DNA from: Stachybotrys elegans
Lineage: Eukaryota > Ascomycota > Sordariomycetes > Hypocreales > Stachybotryaceae
Assembly (NCBI GenBank): GCA_020746835.1
Contig: JAGPNK010000046.1
Location: 1-59,614, forward strand
Direction of reading: 5' to 3'
DNA: 59,614 nucleotides
Both the position numbers and the translations under genes were made by a program. Below the pieces are notes generated by a model. That model saw nothing but the letters and a program-made list of their open reading frames with translations, was not told where the DNA came from and searched no databases. Every line of letters starts with the position of its first letter. The first letter of the stretch is position 1. Positions 12,158-22,097 of the stretch are shown in pieces.

Positions 12158-13171
12158 CTACTGGAGGACGGCATCCTGTTGCCTTACAACCCGTTGAACA
12201 CTGTCATCCAAGGTTTTGCCCCAAGATCGTGTAGTGCCATTCTCTTCATCAGGGTCTAACCAAATCACCATCATGTCCAGTGCAATGCTGGCTTCGTTCA
12301 AAATTCCCACACGCAGTTCATGTCGGTCAATGGTGCCGGCGATTCCGTAGATGTCTGAATGGATGATACTCATAATCGACTTTCGCCAAGCCTGGGGGTC
12401 TGTGTTTGTATTCTCCTCAGCGTCTTCGAAGGCAAACCAGACGAGTCGCTGACCAGCACTCTCCACTTCCTTGTTGACTGCGTCGACGATCCTCGCATAG
12501 GTATAACAAATTTTAAGTACGAGCGTACTAAAACACTCGGGGGACTGAAAGCCCTGGGTGAGAGCATGGAGCTTGGTAGCTTCGTGCAGTCTTTCGGATG
12601 CGTTTCGAGCTGTCCGCATTGCGTCCACGATATCCATGGTAGCGTCCACAATATCCATAGTAGGTTTGGCAATGACATCCAACGCAAGGCAGAAGGAAGA
12701 CAGGCAGCCGCAGTTCGCACTTGGCGCGGCATCATGCACTGACAACTCGCTAGGAGTGAACTCGGATGGCTCGGTGGATACAAGATCGTGTGTCGAAATG
12801 TTACCCAGGAAGTGAAAGTTACGCCGGTGGGTGGTATAATTCGAATGCTAGATTGTGTAAGTCAAAGTGCCTATATATAGCTAATAGCAGACATACCGTA
12901 CTGAATTCCTTACCACAGCACTCGTAAAGCTTCTCGCCGGTGTGGACGCGCTTATGATCCTTCAAGTATCCAGCTCGGCCGAAACGCTTCTTGCATGTTA
13001 TGCACTCAAAAGGGCGCGTGTGTGACTGGATATGCCTATTGAGGAGTTTTAGTTTGTCATATTTCTGTCTATCGTGTTAGCAATAACACAATGTTCCGAT
13101 TTGACTACCCATCCTACCTTCTTGCAGTTTTCCCACGTACAAGTGAGGGCACCGGCCGCAGGCTCATTCAT
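12158..13171 (-). CDS. C2H2 zinc-finger protein, intact, three exons
   Basis: Gene model: exon 1 13171-13118 (ATG at 13171, [18 protein letters not shown]), intron 13117-13065 (GTAGGA...GCTAAC...ACAG), exon 2 13064-12897, intron 12896-12848 (GTATGT...CTAG), exon 3 12847-12158. The total is 303 aa with all phases matching. Fingers: one with C-x4-C-x12-H-x3-H (CTWENC...NRHIQSH); two with C-x2-C-x12-H-x3-H ([21 protein letters not shown]) followed by the TGEK-type linker HTGEK; three is degenerate, with two adjacent cysteines (YECCGKEF) and H-x4-H (HRRNFH). The remaining 200 residues are helical and acidic with no recognised domain; a short internal repeat [14 protein letters not shown] lies near residue 130. 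This is a probable nuclear DNA-binding regulator with unknown targets. No lesion is seen, unlike most neighbours. The exon borders are inferred from sequence only. Confidence 0.82.
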
Positions 13172-14072
13172 TCTTCATTATAAAATTAGACTGGGGCGTA
13201 GATAAATGGCGGTAAGAAAATAAGACAGGTAGAAGAGATGGGAAGGAGGTGTGTCGTAGAAGCGGAGGTATATTAACAGAGACGGAGACGAGATGTGAAG
13301 AGGGTAAAGAGTATGCACAACACGAGATGATTATCGCGGAGAAGAAAATTTGGTTTCGCCCGAGCATGGCTATATATATAGGGACCAGGCCCTGGTGCAT
13401 GTAATCAATCAACCAGCCCCCTTGTTACGGCACTCGCAGAATGGCTGGTCCTGTAACTTGTTGGGTAGCGCAAAGCCAAATTCGACAGGGGAGTTAGATA
13501 TGAGATGCGAGTGCTGCGCCCATCTCCCCGGTCATTTTCATTGGTAATGCAGGGTGGTGTCATGTACCCTCCCTCCCGTGTACCTTCTAACTTGTTGGCT
13601 GGGTAGACCAAGCAGATCGGCGATGTGACCGCCAACGACTAATCCATCCTGCAAGGTATCACACAGAAGGCTTTCGCCGGCCAGATGCACCAACGTAGTG
13701 GGCATCCCTTGGGGTACAGAACGGGGAATTCTGTGGCTTTTGGTCAAAACGGATCGACTGAGAATATTGAACGTCTGTATTAGGACCCCAGAGCCATTTC
13801 CCGAGGGCATGGGCCATCTGCGGAGGCCCTACGGACGCGTAATAGCGTCAAGAGAATGGGTAAGGATATTTGTGGCAGCCAACAAGTACGGACAAGGTCG
13901 TCTGTTCCAGAAGGCAAATTCCGGGGTCGATCCAGGGGTCGTTCAGCCTTCGTCACTCGCCGAGCCTGACACGAAGCCTCCCAGAGCCACAACACAGGCA
14001 AGTAAGAAAATATTGTCAATATATGTGCAAGGAGCGAAGTGCCTGGTAGCTCTCTGGCAAACCGCCTATCAA
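13172..14072. other. Upstream region of zinc-finger gene; diverged repeat
   Basis: It contains the presumptive promoter of the C2H2 gene (13172-13400, A/G-rich on the plus strand, with a TATATATA run near 13371-13380). Segments at 13406-13480 and 13560-13620 resemble 4728-4830. A minus-strand open frame at 13538-13810 and a plus frame at 13698-14195 overlap; neither is recognised. Confidence 0.4.
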
Positions 14073-14699
14073 TTATGGCATCCCCCTGATTTTGACGAAG
14101 ACAACGGCAAAAACGACGATGACGATGGCGGCCAAGATACGCCAGTCGTAACTTGCTTCCTCTTGAGCACACCTCTCGCAAATCCTTTCTTTTAGTATTC
14201 CGCTGGCTTGCGATGACTCCTCACCCCCCTCCACTCCATCAACAGCCACTTGCACCAGCCCTTCAAACGCGAGAGCCAAAAAGCTTAAGTTTTTTCCATC
14301 AGAAGGCCAAATATCTAAAGCTCCGCAGAGTTAGCCGAAAAAACCAGCCATCGTGGGCAGGAACTCATTCTCGTCGACCTCCTGGAAGTTTATTTTTGTT
14401 GACGTAAGATTCGCTGGAAGGCGGCGTATCGCATCGAGAATGATTTGTCGTGCATCTCTCTGGGGAAAAGGAAGAAGCCCTGTGCTTGCTCCTTCGGCGT
14501 CATAAGACTGTTTGAGAGCCTCGATGCGGTCGGAGAGACTGGAGGTGGAGTGTGACAGCCCACGATTTCTCTCCATGCCCTCAACCATGGGCAGAAGACC
14601 GTCATCACAAAAGCTTTCTGGTAGTTTGTAACCCAACGCGCTCAGCAAAGCAAAAATCTGAGCACGCAACGTAGGCTCAATCAGGATGAAAGTATTCTT
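14073..14699 (-). pseudogene. Hypothetical protein with C-terminal membrane segment, one in-frame stop
   Basis: A single frame runs from about 14699 (ILIEPTLRAQIFALLSALGY) through TAA at 14331-14333 to a stop at 14073. Both halves look coding: the first is helical with SDRIEALKQSYDAEG and ARQIILDAIRRLPANL, and the second ends with a strong hydrophobic segment (WRILAAIVIVVFAVVFVKIR) four residues before the end. That would suit a tail-anchored or signal-anchored membrane protein. The TAA would be a CAA Gln codon one transition earlier. No start ATG or upstream exon could be fixed, because the frame abuts the dynamin-like relic at 14.8 kb. The family is not recognised. Confidence 0.4.
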
Positions 14700-14818
14700 G
14701 CGCCAGGTGAATATTGTGCAGAGTGGTTTGGATGGGACGAATGTGTATGCCCGTCAGGGAGAGGTGCGCAATATAATAAACCATGAATCACGTCAGCCAA
14801 GTAAGAAGTGACGCGTAC

Positions 14819-15294
14819 GCGCCGTAATCGAGCGTCTATACCGGCCGCATCGTCTGGGTGCTGAAAGATACTAGGCATGTCGTAAAAGGAGAGGTCGGAA
14901 AGGCCATGACCCTTTACCTCGAGAGCACAAGGTTCGGGGAGAACTTGGCGACAGTCTATTAGGCTGCGAGCTCACTATCCGTACTGTTGGCGATGCCACC
15001 AGATCCGGGTATGAAGAGCTCGAAATCCTGGTGGTCGTTGAGGATTGCCACTTGAGCCCACCGGAGGACACGAAACCAAGCATGGCAGCTCAGCTCAGTG
15101 GCTGGGACCAATCAACGACCCGCTCGGCGCATGGCGAGCGTAACGTATGCCGTGCTGGGCGATGTGTCTGCGCTGGATGAGCAAAGGCAGTCCTCACCAT
15201 CAAGATAACTGTCAAGGCTCATGCTCTTGGCCTGAAATCCCTGAAATGATGCGTCTTGGTAGAAGAAGGCATTATTAAAAAAGCCATCGTGGAT
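14819..15294 (-). pseudogene. Dynamin-like GTPase fragment, broken
   Basis: After an apparent acceptor (CTCAAG, exon starting 15294) one frame gives FFNNAFFYQDASFQGF, SMSLDSYLDGED, SSSADTSPSTAYVTLAMRRAGR, TGA, then WAQVAILNDHQDFELFIPGSGGIANST, two adjacent stops (TAA TAG), TVAKFSPNLV, a 1-nt shift, and LEVKGHGLSDLSFYDMPSIFQ. This matches my memory of the GTPase-domain segment of fungal dynamin-superfamily proteins of the Mx-like accessory type (a tryptophan-led strand, a FSPN stretch, then LSFYDLPGI as the G3 box). Here G3 reads YDMPS instead of DLPG. No P-loop (GDQSSGKSS) or G4 (TKxD) was found. Possible upstream pieces end at well-formed donors at about 15349 (GAG|GTAAGT) and 15417 (AAG|GTGAGA), with an 18-nt exon between them, but they do not supply the P-loop. 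This is a non-functional relic. Confidence 0.55.
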
Positions 15295-18200
15295 CTTGAG
15301 ATGGGGGAAAGATTAGCGAGCAACATGAGATGAATGCAGAGACCGACACTTACCTCGCAGTACGGTTTGATCTGGAATCCTTCATCCAGAGTGGATCAGC
15401 GCTGCAACCTCTCACCTTGTTGATGCAGCCTTCAATACGTCTATGGCAATCTCGAGCGGTGCCAAAGCGATAGGAGCTGGATGCTTTGACATGAGAGGAC
15501 GACGACCTATTTAAGGCCGAGCAACATCTCGCACTGGCGCAAGTCATCGAGGGCAGAAGAACGGAATACAAGATAGACAACAATCTCTGAAACAACGTCA
15601 GCCCCCGACGGTCAAGACGTTTGCCTAGACGTCAACGTGCGTGGTCTGCGGATATCCGGGTTCTTTCCTCGCTTTGCAAGATCTGACATGAGACTCGACT
15701 TGATCGCTGACAAGAACAAGCCCGGGCCATTCAATGTTTCGTGAAATGCCGTGGAGTCGATCAGCTGGGCTAGCAGGGCCAGCTTCCCTCGTCAGAGGAA
15801 CTTGGCGTTTGTGGAGCGGAAATGATGGCCATTGCCTCGAGGCCAAGTGATTACACCAAAAGTGTAGGCCCACACAGACAGACTTATTTGGAGGATGCGG
15901 AGCACGACTGCGAGGCAGGACTGGCTGACGTTATTCGTGAATTCGATTCGACCGATCGGATTAGATTGATGAACAGCCGCGCTTGGTTGGTCTGGGGTAT
16001 CTGGTATTCTGTCAGTAGCCTATTCACCCTTCTTCAGGCAATTAAATACCGACCGGAAGGCCAGATGGCCGGTTGCTTTGCTTCTCTGGTTGATGGGATG
16101 GTTCAAGTTGCCTTCAGATGTGATTCTGTGCGCTCAGCCGAGGAGAACCCCGGGCGGGTGGGTGAAGCTGCACGTATGCAGACAAAAGCAGCAGGATCCT
16201 TCTTGTATCCCGATCGGGTGCCCCAGTAGGATACGGACCAGCGACTTCGAAGAGGTCCCCGGCAGGCGAAGATCGTCTGATGATGAAGGAGGAAAACAGA
16301 GGAAAGGGTTTTTGGAGAAAGGGTTTTTGGAGGGAGGGGCTGAATAAACAGGTGAGGCGAAATCTCGGGCACTGTGGAATCACATTGAAACAGAAGCTGT
16401 GGGCAGCTGGCAGCAGGGCAACAGTAGCTACACACGCAACTATGTGACATCCTGCTCGATTGGGCGCACACGCCACGTGGCCAACGAAGCGCGTGAAGAC
16501 GCGTTGTTATGGTGCCGGACAGATGCTGGAAAGGCTTTACTTACTACGGGAAATAATCAGGAATGTTGGTGCACATCGTGGTCCAAGGTCGCAAGGATGA
16601 TATGATGATCCTCGGATACTCACCGGAGAGGACGTCTTTACCAAGAGCAGGTTTCAGCAAGCGCCAATGGCTGCAGTGGTAGCCGATTTTCCAATGATAG
16701 CGCGAAGCTGGTGGAGACTCTTGGTGCAGGCCCCGCTTATTTTTCTTCCCCGTTTGCGTGCCAGAGAGAGAAGGTTTTTTAGGTGCTGAATGCGCATCAC
16801 CGCCTGTCAGTAATGTGTTCAGCACGAGCAAGCTTGGCCTGCAAATCCGAGTCATCTACTAATGATAGCGGCTGGGACAGCTGAAGCGACGTCCCATTTA
16901 GTGGCAGGCAGGCGAAGAAGAGATATCAGTCCGAGGTAAGCAGCCGAGAGAAACGAAAGCCAGTATAACCGACGGGCGTCAAGCCATCACCACCCGCCAG
17001 ACGACGAGGCGGCGCACGAAGCGCTCCAGCTTTCTCTCTACATAGCACTAGCAGACTGAGTGGCGTCGGCGCAGAGTTGATCGATGTGAGGGAGTAGACA
17101 CAGAACACAAGAGACTCTTCACCCGTGTCGCGGAGAATGAGGGGCAACGCGCCGCTGAAGGGTAATGGCGGGGTAAATGGCATACAGCAGGAGAGACCTT
17201 GGTGGGGCACTTTGATGGGCTTCGTTCAGACGGTGGTAGCAGCTCCGTCAGGCGTGAAGAGCGTTCGAAGGCATACGTCCAGTCTATTCTCTCTACTTTG
17301 GTGGGTGCCGTTCTGCTGTTCTGCAGCGAAGTCTACCATCAGCTCAATGCTCTGCAGCATGCTCATGACCCTCCCCAGAAGTCAGAGATGGGTACTGCTA
17401 TACGTATGCTTTGCCAACGCCGGAGCCTAGCCTATGAAGTTGAGTGAATGAGGATGAATAGGGATTGATTGGGAAGGGAGGACCGGGAAGTCCGCAATGT
17501 CTCTTTCCTACAGGCTTATCCGTGGCCAGGAGTAGTGTCAAATGGCTCCTCGCGAGCAGGGAGACAATGATGTGAGCTCACCGCGAGCCTGTATGACATG
17601 GTTATCTGTTGGTGATGTAAACCGAGCCGTAGTGTAACAATCCGTCCTCGTTGGCTGGGCACTGCTAATCCTGAACGCCATCGACCCGCACAAGGAGGCT
17701 TCCCCTCCAGAAACACATGGCAATGGCATCTAGACTACCACGGTAGAATAGTATCTGGCATTAGTCTATATCAAATTGCTCTGCTCATAGGCATATAAGG
17801 GCTAGCTGAGAGGAGGAGTCTTTTAATCCTCCCAGCCAGGCTTTCCATGCCCTTTCGCGAACCCTTGACGTCCTCTCAAAAATAGCCAGCATTCAATTCG
17901 TACTCAAAGCCTATATGGCCTGGAACTATACTGAATGCCACGCGCTTGGCCGATAAAATATCCATGAACTTGTATTCATCACAAGGCGTCTTGTAGCCGC
18001 GAAGTGTGCAGGATGTGCAAGGCCAATCCCGACGCTACCATTTTACCACATCGGTCGTCGTGGAGAAGCCAACCCAACAAATTCGGTCAATCCAAGCCTT
18101 TTCGCAGCCATTCCCGCTTCATATATTGTGAAAGTACCATATCGGCTCGTGTGAACGGGAGGACCTGCCACTTGTTGTGTATGGCGTACTGGCAGGGCAG

Positions 18201-18327
18201 GTGGTGGGCAAGGAGTGCGGCATGGGGATGCCGGAATTTTTGGCGTTGACCCAGTAGTGCTAAATGGGACAGTCGAGGTGATGCGTAATGGTAGGATATT
18301 ATTTCCTGGGCGAGAGGGCAGCCTGAG
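15295..18327. other. Long stretch without a convincing gene
   Basis: Open frames are short and unrecognised. The best is 17199-17447 (plus, 82 codons, ending in an amphipathic VQSILSTLVGAVLLFCSEVY segment). The minus strand at 15360-15530 has donor-like sites that may belong to the dynamin relic. A direct repeat of AAGGGTTTTTGGAG occurs at 16302-16333. Nothing else could be supported. Confidence 0.35.
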
Positions 18328-18435
18328 GCTATGCTGGATAAGACGAATTGGTTGGACGAGCTTCTGTTGCCATGCGCCGCAAATATGCTGGATAAGATAG
18401 AGTGGTTTGACGAGCTTCCGTTTCCATGCGCTAAA
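18328..18435 (+). repeat. 54-bp imperfect tandem duplication
   Basis: Two units, 18328-18381 and 18382-18435, share ATGCTGGATAAG, TGGTT(G/T)GACGAGCTTC and CCATGCGC. On the plus strand a short frame open from 18295 to 18480 reads MLDKxxWxDELxxPCA twice. On the minus strand the same DNA encodes a repeated KLVxPxxLIQH. Which strand, if any, is coding is uncertain. Confidence 0.75.
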
Positions 18436-18541
18436 AAAGGCGATACAGTCCTCCAGACAGCGCGAGTTCCTTATTAGCCATTGGCAGGCGTTCCTCCCAC
18501 GTTGTATGGTCGGACTAAAGAACTCTTCCACCCTTTTAGCC

Positions 18542-18964
18542 TCAAGCACACAAACCGGTATTTCTACCATAGTAGTCAGACGAGGCTTCCAGGGCGGGTG
18601 GTGGGGACCAATACATACTACAAGCTGTCCCTAACCCGAAAAGCTTGAAGATAATGGATACTGTCTCTTTCTTCTGATCATAGTCGAGTGTGACTCGAAC
18701 GAACCTCAGAACGAAACCGAATCTGTACTTTTCCTCTGCAATTTTCAAGACGAGGAACCAGGCAGTCAGTTGAATCTTAGAGCCTTTCTTTCCTTTTGCA
18801 CGCGGATGGAAAAGATTCCAGATGACTAGAATGGTAACACAAATTTTATAGAGGGTTTCGAGATCCATGATTATTGCAACAGCACTATTCATTGCGGTGA
18901 GGTCCAGCGGCCGTTCTTGTAAATGTAAAAGTCGGAATGCATTTCGGCATGCTCGGGTCTGCAT
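18542..18964 (-). CDS. Possible small membrane protein, unrecognised
   Basis: An open frame of 140 codons contains two or three hydrophobic stretches (ETLYKICVTILVIWNLF, AWFLVLKIAEEK, VSIIFKLFGLGTA) separated by basic residues. A likelier start than the first codon is the Met of MNSAVAIIMDLETLY. A second minus-strand frame (18043-18570) overlaps its 3' end and contains the 54-bp duplication; a one-base shift would join the two. No family is recognised. It may be a real small gene, a relic or chance. Confidence 0.25.
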   Translation of the reverse strand: MQTRACRNAFRLLHLQERPLDLTAMNSAVAIIMDLETLYKICVTILVIWNLFHPRAKGKKGSKIQLTAWFLVLKIAEEKYRFGFVLRFVRVTLDYDQKKETVSIIFKLFGLGTACSMYWSPPPALEASSDYYGRNTGLCA

Positions 18965-20723
18965 ACTCCCTTGTATAAATACTTCTGCTCATTTCCAGGC
19001 CACCTACATACAGCGGTGATTGGGGTGCATTCCATCTGCAAGTTTGCTGCAGGTCTGTGTTGGCCATCACCCGATGTCTAGATCAACCAGTGCTGGGAGT
19101 CGGGACAGTTGGAGGCATACCCCACCACCACGATGCACTTGCTAGTCAAACTTGCCTCAATCCGGCTAGCTCTAATTACCGAATGATGCTGCAGCTGAAA
19201 TCGGCCACTCACGCCGAGCGAATCTATCATGAATCCACTCAAGTAGAAGCGCTCACTTCCTCACTCTCCTCACTTGCCTTATCCAAATGTACAATATGCG
19301 GCAAGTCCACACCGACTGGAAGGACAACTTACCGTCACAAAGGTTCGCGTGGTTGCAGACCTGAGAACCGGAAGGACCGGGACTCTCTGAACAGTTAGAT
19401 GATTGATAGAACACGCGTTGAATACATAGTCCATGTCTTTCAGGCTTCCCCGCGCTGGGCGACTGCTCAAGACCAATGCAGAGCCCTACAGTGGCCGAGA
19501 AGACAGGAAGACCAGAAAGGGAAGGCGCTCAAGGATAGAAGCGAAGGTGACGTGGGATCTGTTGGTCAGGTGTGTGGCAGCTGGAGAATGGGAGCTCAGT
19601 GCCGACTTCGTAGGGAAAACAGGGTGCAACATCCTTCTCAGTCATCTGGCCTTTCTGCTATATCAGGAGTCACATTAGCCATGGGCTTTCAAGCATCTGA
19701 TGCGCGTACGTGGACCGGTGGCGTACTCGGGAGATGACACCGGCAGGAGAGCCAGGGTACTTCGCCAATACAACACGGTCAGGCGCTTGACGCGTATGGA
19801 CGACGCGTCCTGTTACTCGGTACTCTCTGTACTCCGTACGGAGGACGGAGTAGTACCTATCATATTGACTCTTTACTCTGTATGTTGCACTGTTTTATGT
19901 ATGCACGGTTTATGATGGGTAATCGTAAAGATGATCCCTACCCAGTCGCGGCTCTCCGACAGGGCTGGACTCTCAGTGCCCTGACTCCCACTCTAGCATC
20001 ATCAATCGCCATTGAGGTCCGGATCGGATGCTGAGCAGTCGCCCGGTACCGGACTTAAGACATGGCCCGTGGTAGAATAGGCAGGAAGTGGGGCATCCAC
20101 GCGAGTTGGATGCCTTTCGAAGCATATTGTTCGGTCGGTTGGAATTCTGTCTCGCTCCTGAAGCACCATGTGCGTGAGAGAACGTCGTCAACATGGCCCG
20201 TAGCATGCCGGCTAGCTCAGATAACTGCTGATGTACCTTTTCCCTCTCACATTTCCCTGCCCAAAGAAAAGAGACATTCTTTGCCTTTCTCTGATTGGGC
20301 ATTGTCAAGGCCGACCTAATAATGGACTTCGGCGATGCCAGCACGGTAACGCTCACGGACGGCGATGGCATATTCCCACCAGCCGCAATCTAGCGGACAA
20401 TGTCTCTCAGGGCACGCCGGCGACCAGCGTAGCCTTGCTGAGCCCGCTGGGACACCATCGGTACCAAATCTCAGGGTCTTACTGAGCCAGTTACTGCAGC
20501 TCGGTAACGACGTGGCGCAGCTCCTTGGGCGATACGGACCTAAGATGGCAGGAACAATCCAGAGACAGAGCATCAAAAGGCGCTTTTCGCCGACCCCAAA
20601 TTGCTCCGGCTGCCGTACCTAGGGTACGCCGACAGCTCTACCTCTCGAATCACAAAACGCTACGAGACAACAAGATTTCCGTCCCGCTGCTGTGGTGGCT
20701 TTGGGACAAGTTAGTCGACTACC
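18965..20723. other. No gene recognised; weak coding-like frames
   Basis: Plus-strand frames at 19057-19398, 19399-19737 and 19433-19678 overlap. One contains SKCTICGKSTPTGRTTYRHKG, which resembles a partial zinc-binding knuckle. Short palindromic sequence rich in TACTCCGTAC/ACGGAGTA lies at 19815-19856, beside a copy of the ACGCGT motif (19780-19815). The frame 20525-20836 has a helical WLWDKLVDYLDYTNH segment and may be an upstream exon or shifted part of the next entry. Confidence 0.3.
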
Positions 20724-21296
20724 TTGACTACACAAACCATATACGGGGTTGCAAGCTCAAATTCACGCCCGCCCACAAGACCGACGTCAACCTACCCTAC
20801 GATCAGCATCAAACTCGAATACACATATGGCAGTGATAACATCGAGCTTACCGCGTCATATGGCGGGTCTTACCACGAGCTACGGATCTTCGACGCTCCT
20901 ATCGCCACATTCCGCTTCCCCGAGACGAGAAGATATGGCAAATCGACCGTAGCCCCCATGAACATGGACAGGGACAAGTATGAAGGACATGGCTGCTTCC
21001 CGGACGTGTTCAATTACATTATGCCCCGTGAGGAGAGCATATGGCGCCTCGCCATGAATGTCTTCCCTATAGGTCCTACAGAGAAAGAGCAGAAGCTGGC
21101 CCTCACTTTCGCCGGAACTTGCAAGGCTGAAGACGACGGCCGCTTCATGTCGGTGAACCAAGATGTGCAGTGCAGGAACCTGCTACAGCGCCTCCCGCCC
21201 GTTGCCAGGGATTACATAGACAGCGAGGGGCTTACAGGACAGAAGAACAGACCGTACAGCAAGAGAGCTTGCGCACCACCGGGCCCTCAGGACTAA
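20724..21296 (+). CDS. Hypothetical protein, possibly incomplete at 5' end
   Basis: The open frame has 190 codons and a protein-like composition: beta-rich SIKLEYTYGSDNIELTA, SYHELRIFDAPIATFRF, then GHGCFPDVFNYIMPREESI and EKEQKLALTFAGTCKAED. The reading quality of the frame rises sharply from about 20800, so the true start may lie in an upstream exon (candidate 20525-20800 in another frame, needing an intron or a frameshift). No signal peptide or membrane segment is seen. The family is not recognised, and no function is offered. Confidence 0.35.
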   Translation: MTTQTIYGVASSNSRPPTRPTSTYPTISIKLEYTYGSDNIELTASYGGSYHELRIFDAPIATFRFPETRRYGKSTVAPMNMDRDKYEGHGCFPDVFNYIMPREESIWRLAMNVFPIGPTEKEQKLALTFAGTCKAEDDGRFMSVNQDVQCRNLLQRLPPVARDYIDSEGLTGQKNRPYSKRACAPPGPQD

Positions 21297-22097
21297 GACG
21301 TGGATACAATATTTCATTTTCTTCTTGGTCTTGCCGTAGATTCAAGGCTCAACTTCCGAATGCAATTCTTCATTTCCCCCTCTATCTCTGGTAGGACAGA
21401 CGAGTGCATTAGCCAATCTCTATGTGTCCAGCTCTCGAGGGTATCCCAGAAGTGCCTGTAGTGCTTCGACAAACAACGTATAAAAGACGGGCTAACGAGT
21501 TAGGGTCAGGTGTGACCACCATAGCCACAGTCGTAGTTTGAACAACTACCATAGAACAACACAGCTCCATTTCCAGTCCAGCACCCCGACTATCTCGCCT
21601 CCACCATTAATGTGAATTCGGATTTCCTTGCCATTGTGTCCTTTCGGGCGGTATACTGATAGATTGGCTTCAATGCGGATGGATTATAAACATTGTGGAC
21701 ACGACAGACAGCGCTCCCATTTCATCCCTCCTCGCGGGATATTATGGGCTGCTTACAGTGGGTCCTTCAGCCTTGATCACTGATGCATTGCAGCCACTTG
21801 ACCTGACTGTAGTGGCCATTGGCTTGGACTTGAAAGCGGGAAGGAGTTCTCACAACCCCGACAAGTGAGGCTTTGCGAAATCAGGCTATGAAAGAAGCGG
21901 GGTAGACCGGCTACTACTCGCTGGCTGGCCGGCCAGATAACAAAGACCGAACACCGACGTTGCGTCAGATTGCTACGTCTCTCTGTTTACACCGTACACC
22001 ATCTATTATCCCTACATACACCTCGCCCTCTTGTTTCTTGATCCTCAGCCTATCCCACAAGAGGTACACATAACAAGACAATTCTCTTCTCTTCCCC
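21297..22097. other. Intergenic, upstream of amidase
   Basis: No gene recognised. The last 150 bases before 22098 are pyrimidine-rich (TCTCTTCTCTTCCCC just before the start), as is usual upstream of fungal genes. Confidence 0.5.

Noticed and set aside
17199..17447. 82-codon plus-strand frame with an amphipathic segment
   Set aside because: No family, no introns, and an overlapping frame of similar length; not distinguishable from chance.
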